NCBI RefSeq assembly: GCF_020882245.1
Contig: NC_083598.1
Span: 92,571,714 to 92,635,713, forward strand
Reading direction: 5' to 3'
DNA from: Rhopalosiphum padi
Lineage: Eukaryota; Arthropoda; Insecta; Hemiptera; Aphididae
Length of the DNA stretch: 64,000 bases
Numbering within the stretch: position 1 is the first letter of the stretch; every line of letters begins with the position of its first letter. The notes below the pieces were generated by a model that saw nothing but the letters and a program-made list of their open reading frames with translations, was not told the DNA's origin and searched no databases. The position numbers and the translations under genes were made by a program. Below, piece after piece: positions 1 through 10,912 of the stretch.

Positions 1-982
1 AAACCCATTCAATTATTTAATTCATATCTTATTTTAAAAATTTAATAAATACAAAATAATTATACTGTAGATGTAGAATTTTACTGCTTTATTGTTTTAA
101 AAAAATGTATTTAACTGTATAATTTGGATTTTGGTTCGTTCTATTTTTATCCATTAGTAGTACGTGACTGATTGATAATATACCTAAGCGGTACGTAAAA
201 AAAAGTTTAAGAACCGCTGATCTATACCAATAAAATTTTTCCTCCAAAATTATGAAAAGAGTTTGCACTCGTGCAAGAACAGGAAAAGTATGCTAATATC
301 CAACCTATACATATATTTATACCAATACATAATGACTCAAATCCTAAAATCCATCATTATAGAAAAAAGCAAAGGATTTCACACAGGAAAAATGTAATAT
401 ATAATATGTCCTAGATATAAATTCGAGTAATTTGACTGAATAATAGAGGATCTATATAGTTAACCAAAAACTGACGACTAACCCAACTACCAATAATAAC
501 CAGGATTGGCGCTTCCTAGAAATACCTAGGAATCACTAAACTATATTAGGACAAGCCTTGGTTGGAGTAATGGAGTGAACGTATAAAACTTATATGAGGG
601 TTGCAAGATTCTGAAACATGTTACTATATTGTTATAAATCTCAGACGACTAAACATATCCACTTGGCGAGAGAAAGCGCGGTTGGATATAATATGAGGAA
701 TCTGGAGACCTGGTATTGTAGCAATGTAGCATGACCTAAAGTGAATATATTTTTGAGACTATTATTAAATTATTAAATTATTATTGCTAATATTATTACT
801 ATTTTAATATTAATTTAATATTTATTTATTATAGCTATTATTTTTTTATCTTTTATCTTCAGATATTGTATTGTAACTTGTAAGTAACGATATTACTGTA
901 AATAGTAAAATTTTCATAATATTCAAAATATTTTACATACCTAATACAGCTATACCTATATAATATTAGATTAATATTAGAT
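1..982. other. AT-rich unassigned flank
   Basis: No supportable gene. Positions 360-720 are visibly less AT-rich and more complex than the surroundings, with many stops in all frames that I read. They could be a decayed transposon fragment, but I could not match them to a family. Positions 730-980 are almost pure A/T with short TTATTA runs. Confidence 0.5.
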
Positions 983-2150
983 ATTTATTTATTTATTTCA
1001 TACGGAGTAAACTCCATTTACAAAAAACAATTTACAGCAGAAAAACGTATATGTTACACGTCATTATACTAAATTAAAATAAAAAATTAAAAACAGCGTT
1101 ACAGTATATATATAATAAATAATAATAAACATTTAAAAAAAAAAAAAATTTGACATATTAGTATAATAATCAATAACATTTAACAGTCTATTCTTAAATA
1201 AATATTCAAAATTCACAACCATATCGATATTATATAATTTAGAGACATTAACAAGTTATTTCAAGTCAACAATAATTCAAAATAATTCATCAGTTAGTAT
1301 AAATATTGAATATATATTATAAGCTTAATGCCGAGCTTATATCGTTTATTGAACAATAAAATAAATCTAAATTAATATTATTTCCCGCTATCATTAAGAT
1401 AATATAGCTGGAGAAGAAAATGAGTATTTGGCTTTAACATTTTTAATAAAAAATATGAATCTTTATTTCTTGAGTTTTTATAATTTATTTTTTCTAGTAA
1501 CTCAGGGCATTGTATTTTATTATATATTGATTTACATAAGAATATTATATTAAAGTAATTTCTTCGAGTTTAAAGAGTTGAAATATTGAAAAAACCTAAT
1601 ACACCATCATAAGACGAATGAGAAGGTCTCCGGACATTACATTTATAAGAAATGAAACGAAGAAAAGTGTTTTGATTCCAGGTGATATATAGGATTAATG
1701 TTAACAGGATACCAAATAAAGGAAGCATATTTGATATTCCAGAATAGAACGCACCAATGAATTATAAACGTTTATTAGAGCATGTGCTCTACTAAATTCA
1801 GAACAGCTACGTTTTAAAAAACTTAATTTTGCTATTGTTTTATTTCTTATTTTATCAATATGATAATTAAAATTTAATTTCACGTCAAAATAAATGCCTA
1901 AATTATTAATAATAAATACACGTTTGATAGCAGAATTAAATAAAGTATAACCATAGAGTATATTAGTTTTTTTTATAAGAAAATGAAATTGTAGCACGTT
2001 TATTATTATTTATTTGCATATCATTTTGAATACACCAATTTTGAAAGCAATTTAAATCAGATTGTAACAGCATAGTGTCTGATTTAGAATTTAGAGTTTT
2101 GAAAATTTTAGCGTCATCAGAAAATAGAAGTAAATTCGATATTTGTAAAT
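983..2150 (-). mobile_element. 5'-truncated jockey/CR1-like LINE remnant (RT C-terminus plus 3' tail)
   Basis: Read on the minus strand, the catalytic FSDDAK motif (codons at about 2110-2121) is followed by LLQSDLNCFQNWCIQNDMQI. That is the usual post-YADD helix with the WC..N and LN..K pattern of non-LTR reverse transcriptases. After a frameshift near 1990, an open stretch (1701-1997) carries LGIYFDVKLNFNYHIDKI and NSLVRSILEY, the RT thumb signature. A further frame change below 1700 gives NQNTFLRFISYKC and TRRNYFNIIFL, matching the distal C-terminus of jockey/CR1-type elements. The tail near 983-1030 (TTTATTTATTTA beside TACGGAGTAAACTCC) looks like the 3' end. The fingers, endonuclease and ORF1 are absent, so the copy is truncated near 2150. 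At least two frameshifts make it non-functional. The clade is inferred; the RT identity is fairly secure. Confidence 0.8.
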
Positions 2151-2349
2151 ATGATTAATGTTTATATATATTTATTAAGTATATTAGCATTAAATTTCTA
2201 CATATTTTTAATTTATAAATCTGAACTTTAGTTATTATCATATGAATTGTATTTAAACACAATAGACTTTTTAAATATAATGTACCTACATATGGTATAT
2301 CATTGTATAGTTGGTTTAATAAAAAATATATTTATAATATTTAATGATA

Positions 2350-5160
2350 TATAATTACATTTTTAATAAATTAAAATCTTTTGTGGTTGTATACATACTC
2401 AATACTTTTAAAAATACATACATTTCATTATTTTCAAATATTATTAAACATTCACATACTACTTTATGCAATAGGTATTTATGTCACGGTAATATTTTGA
2501 AATACCATAAAAAATAATTGATTACATAAGTGTTATATATGTTAGGATTTTAAGTTTAAACTTAAAATATATTTGAGTGATTTGAAAATGTAGGAAAATT
2601 GTTTAAGTGTGTTATTTATATAATATGATTATATGAACATCCAATTTTAGATTTTCATCAATAAAAATGCCTAGATATCTCAGTGAAATTACCTGATTCA
2701 ATATAAAACAGTTGTATATAATATTAGGGTTTCTTTTACAAAAACAGTTATGTAAATGATTCGTAATCTTTTGCTTATCAGATTGTGATGTGTTTTTTAT
2801 TCCAAAGTGAATATAATTATGTTAATCGATAAAGAATTAGTGTCTAGCCAATTTTTAAATGTAGAAAAATTTTTCTCTGCTATTTTATATAAGTTAATAG
2901 GTATATAGAATGTAGCTATAATGGTTTTGATTTTTTACTAATATAACCGTATCGTCTGCAATGTGAAGGCTAAATATAAATAATAATGGTCTTAGTTCTG
3001 TACACAGTGGTACTGAGTAATTAGTATTAGGTTTACAATTTATTATCAATTTTAACTTTTTGTGGTATTCCTTTTAAGTATGATAAAAGCTAAAATAAAG
3101 CTAAAAGTTTAATTTATTTAATAACATATTGAGGTCAACTGAATTAAATGCTTTTTTTAACATTCTGTTTTTTACCAAGATTTTCATAAATAAATTTAGT
3201 AGTATTGTATAATGCATCATTAGTTAATATATTGTTCCTAAAGCAAAATTGGTAATTGTGAAAAGAATTATGTTTGTCTAAGAATTACAATTTCTTAATC
3301 TAATCTTCAAACACTTTTCAAATCATTTTGTTAGGTCAATTACAGACTAGAGTTAGATTTATAGGCTGATAGGTAATTAGAACATTTATTTTGTTCCTCA
3401 TTTTTATAAATCAATATAACTATTGATTTTTTGAATGAGATTGGAAATTCGCCTTTATAAACAAGGATATTTGGAAAAGATATAGAATTAGTAGTCATTT
3501 TTAAAATATTATTTGCTAGTGAATTATTACAAATTGAATTTAAGTTTTTACATTTATTAATTAAATTAAACATTTTAGATAGTTCAATTTATCTTTAAAT
3601 ATGGAGTTTGCAGGGATATAGCAGTTTTTATATTTTAATTCCAATAAATATACTGTTTTAAAATTATTATTTTCAATATTCATAGATATTTCTGCACCAA
3701 CATTAGAGAAAAAAAATATTAAATTCTCGCACTATATCTTTATTTTCTGTAATTTTTGATTTTTATACCACAGATTATAAACTATAATTTTATTACTTTT
3801 ATTAATACTAGCAGTTTTCTTGATTATAGATTCCATATACTTTTTTAGAGTCATTACCTGCGAGCTTAATATGTTTTTCGTATTAGAGATTCTTAGGAAA
3901 TTTAATATTAGTACCAACCTATTTAATACATTTTAATATTTTTAGTATACTTTTGCTTAAGAACAGTATTATTGGCTGTTTACGTAATTTATTGTATAGT
4001 TTTCCGTATCTCTAATGGAGCTGGAAAGCTTTTTAGTAATCTACTGTTTAAGTTTTTTATTTTTATTTCTACATCCATCATATAGTTTAAAGTAGTAAGA
4101 TAAATCTATGAACCGAAGAATTTCAAATTTTGAATAACCGTATCAGCATCATTTATTTCATATAGTTTATTCCAATATTCAATATTAATTAATATATTAA
4201 GATGATTCCTATTAATGCACTTACGTTAAGTAAGTTGGTAATAATTTAAAATTGCTAACAGTTTGATTTTTCAAAAGTAATCATCGTGCTAAAATTATCG
4301 GTAATGCTATTTTTAATAAGAATATATACTTCTGATCTAAATGAATCCTTATTTGTGCCATCATCAAGTTTAAGATAATTATTTATAAACATATGATCAA
4401 TACATGTTTTAGAGTTATTGGTAATTCGACCGCAGTCATTTACAATAGAAGTATATCCCTATTGAGCTAGAATATTTATATACATTTTAGATTTATTTAA
4501 ATTTTAAAATAAATTTATATTAATATCGCCGCAAAAATATGATTACATGTAAATTATTATATAAGAGATATTCATCTAATAAGGTAATAAATTGATCCTT
4601 GTTGTAGTATTGAGACAAATACACACCAGGAACAGTAAAATTATAACTGCTTTTATATAGATAAATAGTTTGATCGAGTTACAATTTTCTTTAACTTGTG
4701 TTTCCATATTATCTAATCTATAGTTATTGCTTATAAGGATATAGATATCCCATTACAGTTGTTAATTACATCTAAGCCCTACCGAGTAAAAAATTTGATA
4801 GCTTTTGATTGTTTGGACTTTTATATTATGCCTAGTTTTTTTCAAACAAGTCTAGTTAGAATAGAAAGTCATAAAGTCTTAAATTACATTAAACGATATA
4901 ATTAATTTATCAAGTTTTTCAAGTTTACTTAAAACTGATTTAAATGATAACTAAAATATACTAGAAAGATCAGCAATTGCTTCAGATTGTATATTAGTAT
5001 CCGTTTTCTTACATACATTTAACTTTTAAGATTGGATCAGATAGTTGTCACATTTCTATTACCGTTTTTCAATTCCCAATTAATTATAATTTTAGATTGT
5101 AGCAAGCTTAATGCGTTGTGGATGGAAGTAAGATTTAAATTTTGCACACGATTTCACGAT
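2350..5160 (-). mobile_element. Decayed non-LTR retrotransposon with endonuclease and RT remnants
   Basis: Minus-strand order fits a LINE ORF2. The apurinic-type endonuclease comes first: VPGVYLSQYYNKDQF at about 4580-4630, then CGDININ at about 4515-4535 (compare the family's GDFN motif), then GYTSIVNDCGRITNNSKTC followed by IDHMFIN at about 4375-4470, the TR..S..IDH block. The reverse transcriptase follows. Fingers are GEFPISFKKSIVILIYKNEE then NYLSAYKSNS (about 3345-3460). The palm is LRPLLFIFSLHIADDTVILV (about 2935-2995), holding the catalytic ADDT. The thumb is LRYLGIFIDENLKLDVHI (about 2635-2690) and SIIFYGISKYY (about 2475-2510). Stops and frameshifts separate the blocks, so it is dead. 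ORF1 was not found. The element at 983-2150 abuts its 3' side, has its own catalytic DD box and is therefore a separate copy, perhaps inserted into this one's tail. Confidence 0.8.
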
Positions 5161-6300
5161 ATATTTTTGTTCAGAGAAACTATTTTTTAGCATTCGGCGC
5201 ACGAGGCACGAAATGACAATAACGAACAAACGACCTTTCGGTACGGACCTTAGATAAGACTTAAGTATATTATTAGTATATTTGGAAATTAAAAAAGTAT
5301 AGTACGAAGTACATTACATTTTATAAATTGTTAAATACGTAATAGTAATTGCATTTTAATATTGTCTTTATCGGTATTTTTCAATTCACCAAGAAAATAA
5401 ATGTTAACTAATCAGTTTATTAAAGCGAGTTATCTAGGATAATGACCTAGCTATTACCTATATTCTATAATATCTTCAATATTGGCATACCTATAACCTA
5501 CAACAAACCAAACTCTCGTGGCCTCATTTTACAAAGACTCAGCATTACTTTCTTCAAATAATAATCCCAATATCATGTCTTAAAATATACAATTACATCA
5601 AAAGAAAATAAAATCTTGTGCTAAAAATTGGAAAATTAAAATTAATGAAGAAAAATTCGCTCAAGTGAACTTTTCCGTGTACAAAAAAGAATGACCTTCT
5701 CTCAGATGTAATAACTAATAACAAACCAATTCCACTTCACCAGCAATTAAGCACCTCGACTAGCAAAAACATAAACAACTAAACTCTCATCTCCGTTTAC
5801 TTAGACATACACTTAAATATAACTTGAGTCTTAAAAACAAATTACTCCTATAGGTTAAAGTTAGATCCTATACAAATCAATCATCAGAAACTTATAATAT
5901 TTTTTAGTTTTTTTTTCTTTAAAAGTCAATAACAAATTATTTGCCGATTCAAAATTCTTGAAAATTTAATGCAAGATTCCACACATAGGTACATTGTTCT
6001 TATATTTACATACAATTTTTAAAAATACATTAAAATTTTTATATTTAAATTTTTATATTATGCTTTTAGAGTTCAATTTTTTACAAAAACCATAAAAAAT
6101 TATCAATTACAAATATTTTGCAGTAAAAACATTATAAAATCTTCAATTTGTATAGCCTAAGTACGAAAATTTAATTTAATGTTCTCCCAAATAGTTGATA
6201 CTGAAACTAAAAAATATACAAGCTTCTACAACGGCCGGAATTTTTCTGTATAATCCCGAAAGTTTTATTTTTATGATTTTGTGATCTTGATTAAATATGA
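5161..6300. other. Unassigned AT-rich sequence with a possible repeat fragment
   Basis: No gene seen. Positions about 5880-6190 (long A/T runs around 'aaaaattatcaattacaaatattttgcag') resemble the body of the roughly 1.05-kb dispersed repeat seen at 48.6 and 62.0 kb. The match is by texture and short shared words only. Confidence 0.3.
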
Positions 6301-6307
6301 TTAATTT

Positions 6308-6495
6308 GTGTGCGGTACTAAATAAACGATAATGTTATTTTAGATAAATGTATACATTATTACTTATTAATATATATATCAATGTGTGCAGTATTGAACG
6401 GTTTTATTCGAGAAAATTATGCAGGATTAAGATATAAAAGTGTGCGGTTTTGAACGACAACCTTTTTTTGAAAGTGTGCGGTTATGACCAGCGCC
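6308..6495. repeat. Cluster of four GTGTGCGGT-type direct repeats
   Basis: Four copies of a 9-bp word start at 6308, 6384, 6440 and 6474: GTGTGCGGT three times and GTGTGCAGT once. The last three extend to a longer consensus of the form GTGTGCGGTTTTGAACG. Spacing shrinks rightward (76, 56, 34 bp), and the cluster ends beside GCGCCCAT. The arrangement resembles the arrayed subterminal transposase-binding repeats of MULE-like elements, such as those at 8890-8962 in this window, but no partner arm in inverted orientation was found nearby. It may be the surviving end of a DNA transposon or an unrelated repeat. Confidence 0.5.
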
Positions 6496-6499
6496 CATT

Positions 6500-7761
6500 T
6501 ATAATATGAACCTATTCACTACACTTTTTTACGGTATTTATAGTAATTTATTTTTTCTATAATATAATATGGTATAAATATGTAATATTATTTTACAGAA
6601 TAAATACTAATAATATAATAATTGCAATGTTTTCAGAAAAAATTAAATCACCTAGCGTAATAAGTACTAAAAGTTAAATGAATTACTTTAATATTTATTA
6701 TATTTACAAAAAACATATAATGAAATATACTTAGTACTATAGGCTAATAGAGCATTACCGCTCAAAATCATTGTTCGTATTCTATGTATGACAATTAGAG
6801 GCTGGCATTATATTCTTTAGTATATGTTTTTTTTGTTGAGTTTATGCAGTCATACAGCTAGGGGTTAGATATTTTTATAAACCATAAAACGTGAAAATTA
6901 ATTGCAAAAGTTTTTTTTTACATATTTGAAAATATTTCAAGATAAAATAATATTTCAAATAATAAAGAATACCTATAAGAGAATTTACCGATAAATTTTT
7001 GATATTTTTTGTTGCAGTAGCGTCAACTTAATAAATGATATACCAATATAATAGTACTCGTAATATATACGATCGTATTTACGACACTATGTAGTAACAA
7101 CTAGTGGCTTAAAACCGTAGAAAATGATGTAATATTAATTTAAACCCATTTTATTGTGCTCGTAACAATCATTAAAAGTTTAGAAAATTAAAATGTATCT
7201 CTTGTTGATTTAATATATTTAATTGTAAATACAATTGTTAAACTTCAAAAAATAGCTAAAAAAAACGGAGATAAAAAAATAAAAATTGATTAATTTCAAA
7301 AAAAAAAATCAAAGGTTCATAATTTTAAATAACATAGAAACGTTGAAAAACACTCTTTCAGTAGGTACATATAAAAACATTTTGACAGACTGTCGTACCA
7401 ATATATGACACCAGAGCACATGGAATAGAATATAACTGTCAACTGTTTTCAAAAATTTTCTTAATTTAAAATACATCATTCATCTAATTTATTTAAATAA
7501 ATGTTACCTAAGTTAAAGTTTTTTTTTTACTATATTATTTTTTAATTATATATATATATTTACATCAGTTTTTCCGTATTATATACTTTATTCTTTTGCA
7601 TATAAAAGCATATTTTTAAATTAAGATAATATATTATTATAAGATTATATTTTTTAATGATTGTTAAAGAATATCGGGAGAATATTTTTAAATTTATATA
7701 AGAGAATATTAACGTCTTATTTTGGCTATTTTAAGAGAATATTATTTTCGTCTATTGATGA
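6500..7761. other. AT-rich unassigned sequence
   Basis: No gene seen. Positions 6748-6800 carry 'ccgctcaaaatcattgttcg', a word shared with 52268-52290 and related to CCGCTTAGAATCG-type ends of the dispersed repeat described at 38868-39910. The rest is A/T runs and short (TA)n. Confidence 0.4.
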
Positions 7762-7850
7762 TAATCATTGAATTCAAATTTAATACACCCATTATAATAA
7801 CCCACTGGATATCTATAATAATGTACAGCAGAGTGGTACCGACTTGTCAG
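7762..7850 (+). repeat. Partial copy of the 1.05-kb dispersed repeat (3' module)
   Basis: The order of short words is the same as in the other copies: CATTGAATTCAAATTTAA, then a CACCCATTATA block, then CCCACTGGATATCTA, then GAGTGGTACCGACTTG. The copies at 49552-49641 (+), 62930-63000 (+) and, reversed, 38868-38990 and 60966-61032 share this succession. An open frame of 69 codons overlaps it (7722-7931) but is not conserved between copies, so it is not called as a gene. Confidence 0.6.
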
Positions 7851-8870
7851 CCTCTTTTTACACCTGATAATATTAAAAATTACTGGGAATTTTACTACCC
7901 AAAGTACTCAATAAATCCAATTTTCTACTAGAAATTATCACCAAATTTTAATATTGAAACATTTTTACTGTCCCATAAGGTAATAACTATTATTACTGAT
8001 GACATATAAGAAACATTTTTTTTTTTTTTAAAACACTTTATTGTAAAATTAATTTATTCATTGCTTCCGCTCAAAATGTAAAACGCATCATACTTTGTTA
8101 ACACAGCCATTCAAACCGTATAGTTTGCTGAAAGAGTGTACGCCATCCTTCAGTTTCCGTGCGGATATTGATGGCTAAACGGACGCCGGGCTATATACTA
8201 CTAAAGTAGGTACATATTATTATTATAATAAATAATATTCGTAGGCGGACGTATAGAAAATGTATTCTTTATTTATCATAAGCTGGTTTAAAAGTTGTAT
8301 AAATTATTTTTTTATTGTTAGCACTTAGCATTAGAATCTATTTAATGTCGTTATGATATACATTATTGTGATATATAAACTATATATATATATGTATATG
8401 TATGTATTATAACAATAGTCAACAGAATAAATTGGCCTACCAAACACACCATGGTAAAATTATATTTATATTAAATAATAAAAGGAATTTTATTTATTTA
8501 TTTTTCAATTTAAACAGTTTCATTACGTCTTGTTTTAATTAAGTTTATAAAATAGTGATTACTTCATGATTTACTTGCAATTATAAATACACATGATGGC
8601 GTACCTACTTATTTGATAAATTGAATTCCTTCATCGCGCTACGGCTACACAGTGTAAACATTAAAATCTTTCATTTATTATTTATTTATTTATTTTATAG
8701 TAGAATATGATGATTAGTGTTTAAGAATAAAATCGTATTATAGTGCGATTTAAATATAATCACTTTTGTATTTATAATACCTATTATCCAATTTACATAA
8801 ACACTCACGCATGTCATTCTTTGCTATCAACATATTATTATTGATGTTATGTTTAAGTATATAGTAGGTA
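7851..8870. other. Unassigned sequence left of the MULE element
   Basis: No gene seen. Positions 8060-8210 are slightly richer in G/C and contain 'ttccgctcaaaatg', another CCGCTCAAAA repeat word. The remainder is AT-rich with short (TATA) and (TTTA) runs. Confidence 0.4.
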
Positions 8871-8974
8871 CATTATTTGCGGTGTTGGTGAGTTGCGGCC
8901 CGATCCCTAAATAACGTACGAATTGCGGCCCGTGTTTATGAAACAGACGTGCGAGTTGCGGCAATTTGTTTTTT

Positions 8975-9080
8975 TTTGTAAAAATGGCAAAAATGGAAAA
9001 ATGGAAAAATGGCAAAATGTATGGTAATTTATGGTAAAATTAATTTTAATATTTATGTAAAATATGTAAAAATGTAAAAA
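8975..9080. repeat. AAAAATGG tandem repeat inside the MULE element
   Basis: Positions 8978-9016 repeat AAAAATGG or AAAATGGC about five times. This is followed by looser ATGGTAA and ATGTAAAA repeats to about 9080. It lies between the left arm and the transposase fragment. Confidence 0.7.
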
Positions 9081-9083
9081 TAT

Positions 9084-9420
9084 TTATTGGTTGGGCAAAA
9101 ACTTAAAACTTAATGATTTGACGAAATCAAACTGCTCTATTTCTTTTTGTGCTAGCTTTGTCATCTGTTGTCTTATAAATGCTTCTTTTTCACATATTTT
9201 CTTCGTTTTTATTCCATTGCTTCTACATTTGATATACGTTTCTGATTGAATTTCTACTAACACATCAATAAAATTATAGATGTTAGGATGACTAGAGTAG
9301 AACGATGAATTTAGGTGTGAATGAAAACTTTCACAGCCGTTAGTGGTACGGTTACAGCTAGCAGAGAACTGTGCCCAAATATTTGGGGGAAACATAGCAT
9401 CCGGGGATATATAGTATACG
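9084..9420 (-). pseudogene. MULE transposase C-terminal fragment
   Basis: The open minus-strand frame reads YYISPDAM then FPPNIWAQFSASCNRTTNGC, ESFHSHLNSSFYSSHPNIYNF, and ends DFVKSLSFKFLPNQ-stop. The W..(F/S), RTTN.CESFH and HPNI.NF signatures are those I associate with the C-terminal part of MULE-type transposases that are abundant in aphid assemblies (from memory, not searched). Only about 110 codons remain. The zinc-finger N-terminus and the DDE catalytic core are missing, so it cannot be active. It lies inside an element with MULE-like ends and a 9-bp TSD, which supports the assignment independently. A homologous, more decayed fragment sits at 45740-46251 on the plus strand and shares FPPNI, RTTNS, HPNI.NF and SSFKFLP. 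The open frame is intact from about 9440 to its stop at 9084. Confidence 0.75.
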
Positions 9421-9790
9421 TTCTTATTATTTATTATTATTGATTGTCAGTCATATTATTTTTCTATTTATTTTATTTGGGCGCCCGTATTTTTATTATT
9501 CATATTGTGTCTGTGTATTTTATACGAGTATTATAATATAATATATATACTGTGAGCACGACGGTGCATATAAAGTAATTAGTTATTTGTTATAATATTG
9601 GTCACTCACTCCGTGTACGATAACTTATTATATAGTCTGGGTTTTATTAGCTTGCCATCCTAGGCCAACCGCCTTACGTAGGAGCCTGGTGGTACAAATA
9701 TTTTTCGTTTGAACTATTGACGTTATGGTATCTACTTTAGATAAGATACTGCCGATACTGCCGGCACAAAATTGAAAATAAATAAATTTA
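9421..9790. other. Internal sequence of the MULE element of unknown origin
   Basis: This stretch is more complex than the surrounding DNA (for example 9640-9710, including 'gccatcctaggccaaccgcc' and 'ttacgtaggagcctggtgg'). It shows no open frame of note. It could be decayed transposase coding sequence, captured host DNA, or a fragment of a nested LTR element. The sequence does not decide between these. Confidence 0.4.
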
Positions 9791-9897
9791 CCCGGGCCGC
9801 AATTAACTTATTGATAAAATATGACCGGGCCGCAATTCACCGGTCTTCAACACGTAAATGACATGTCGGGCCGCAACTCACCTATAGCCATTATTTG

Positions 9898-10912
9898 TAC
9901 GCGCGCATAAGGGTGTCATGTACAACTACCGCTATCTACGAGTAAAATACACAACAGACGTATTATATTTTACGTTAGCGTTACTCGTACAGATGGCCAA
10001 GAGTATATGCATTTTTGCACAATTAAATTAATTGTAAAATTTAATCATTTTGATAATATAGTGCTGATGGTGTATTTAAGCATTTATAACATATTCTAAA
10101 TAAATATGCCCTTTTGAATTTTTTATGTTTTTGTAACTGTACTATACGCATATGCTATGTCTAGTATGCTCTATTCTGTATATCTGAGCGGATTTTTTCT
10201 CATCAATTACAATAAATTATAGGTACGTCGTAATGTCGTAGTTGCTTGTTATTATTTGAAATACAATTTCCTCGTCATAAACTAATTGGGTTAAAATAAT
10301 ACGTATAATTCATTATAATATATTAATAATATTGTCCAGAAATTGTATAACTTTGTATCATTAATATTTTTCCACGAAACGATTCATTTACTGTCAGTCG
10401 ATTCCGATTCCCGTTACCCAAACCGTTTAACGACTATGTAATTAAAAAACGTTCGATACGAATGGAAATAAAAACCATTGTTCATTAAATGTGATTAAAA
10501 TATTTTGTTTTCATCGTCCACGTGCATAGATAATTATTATGATTTTATATTCGTTAAATGATTGCATATACTGTATATTATACACAATAATATTAATAAT
10601 ATTACATTATATTACAAACTTTTAATATAATATGGAACGAACGCTATAATGTCGTAATACGGAATCGCTATAGTTATAGTTATTATTATTATCGTACATT
10701 TGTAGTTTGTACATCAATTTTGATTTCTTTATCACAAATATGTTTTCCGTTGAACAATAAATTATCATCTCCGTGGTGCAGTATACTGTACACTATACGA
10801 GTATACACGAAACGATGGCATATTTTAATTATCAATGTGTATAGTAGCGCACTTTCCGTAGAATTTAGTTATCACATAAAATACATCATATTAAGGCATA
10901 TCGCATATACAC
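9898..10912. other. Unassigned intergenic or intronic DNA
   Basis: Moderately AT-rich with no repeat ends that I recognise. The 88-codon open frame at 10720-10986 runs into the TIR element at 10913 and has no recognisable domain, so it is not called. Confidence 0.4.

Larger units (their letters stand above)
8871..9897. mobile_element. MULE-type DNA transposon with 9-bp TSD, internally deleted
   Basis: CATTATTTG occurs immediately outside both ends (8871-8879 and 9889-9897). This is a perfect 9-bp target duplication, the size expected for Mutator-like elements. The element itself is 8880-9888, about 1.01 kb. Its left end reads CGGTGTTGGTGAGTTGCGG; the right end, reverse-complemented, reads GCTATAGGTGAGTTGCGG, so the core GGTGAGTTGCGGCCCG is shared. 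Each arm holds three copies of a GA(G/A)TTGCGGCCCG motif in terminal-facing orientation: 8890-8902, 8920-8932 and 8953-8962 on the left, and 9793-9804, 9826-9838 and 9867-9879 on the right. Such arrayed copies are plausible transposase-binding sites. The interior holds a C-terminal transposase fragment on the minus strand. The element is too short to be autonomous. Confidence 0.85.

Noticed and set aside
8098..8115. AACACAGCCATT, resembling the seed of the miR-2 family
   Set aside because: The sequence differs from the family outside the seed, and I could not fold a hairpin around it.
9470..9740. Possible solo LTR inside the MULE element
   Set aside because: No paired TG...CA ends, no 4-6 bp duplication and no primer binding site could be identified. 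Left as unassigned internal sequence.
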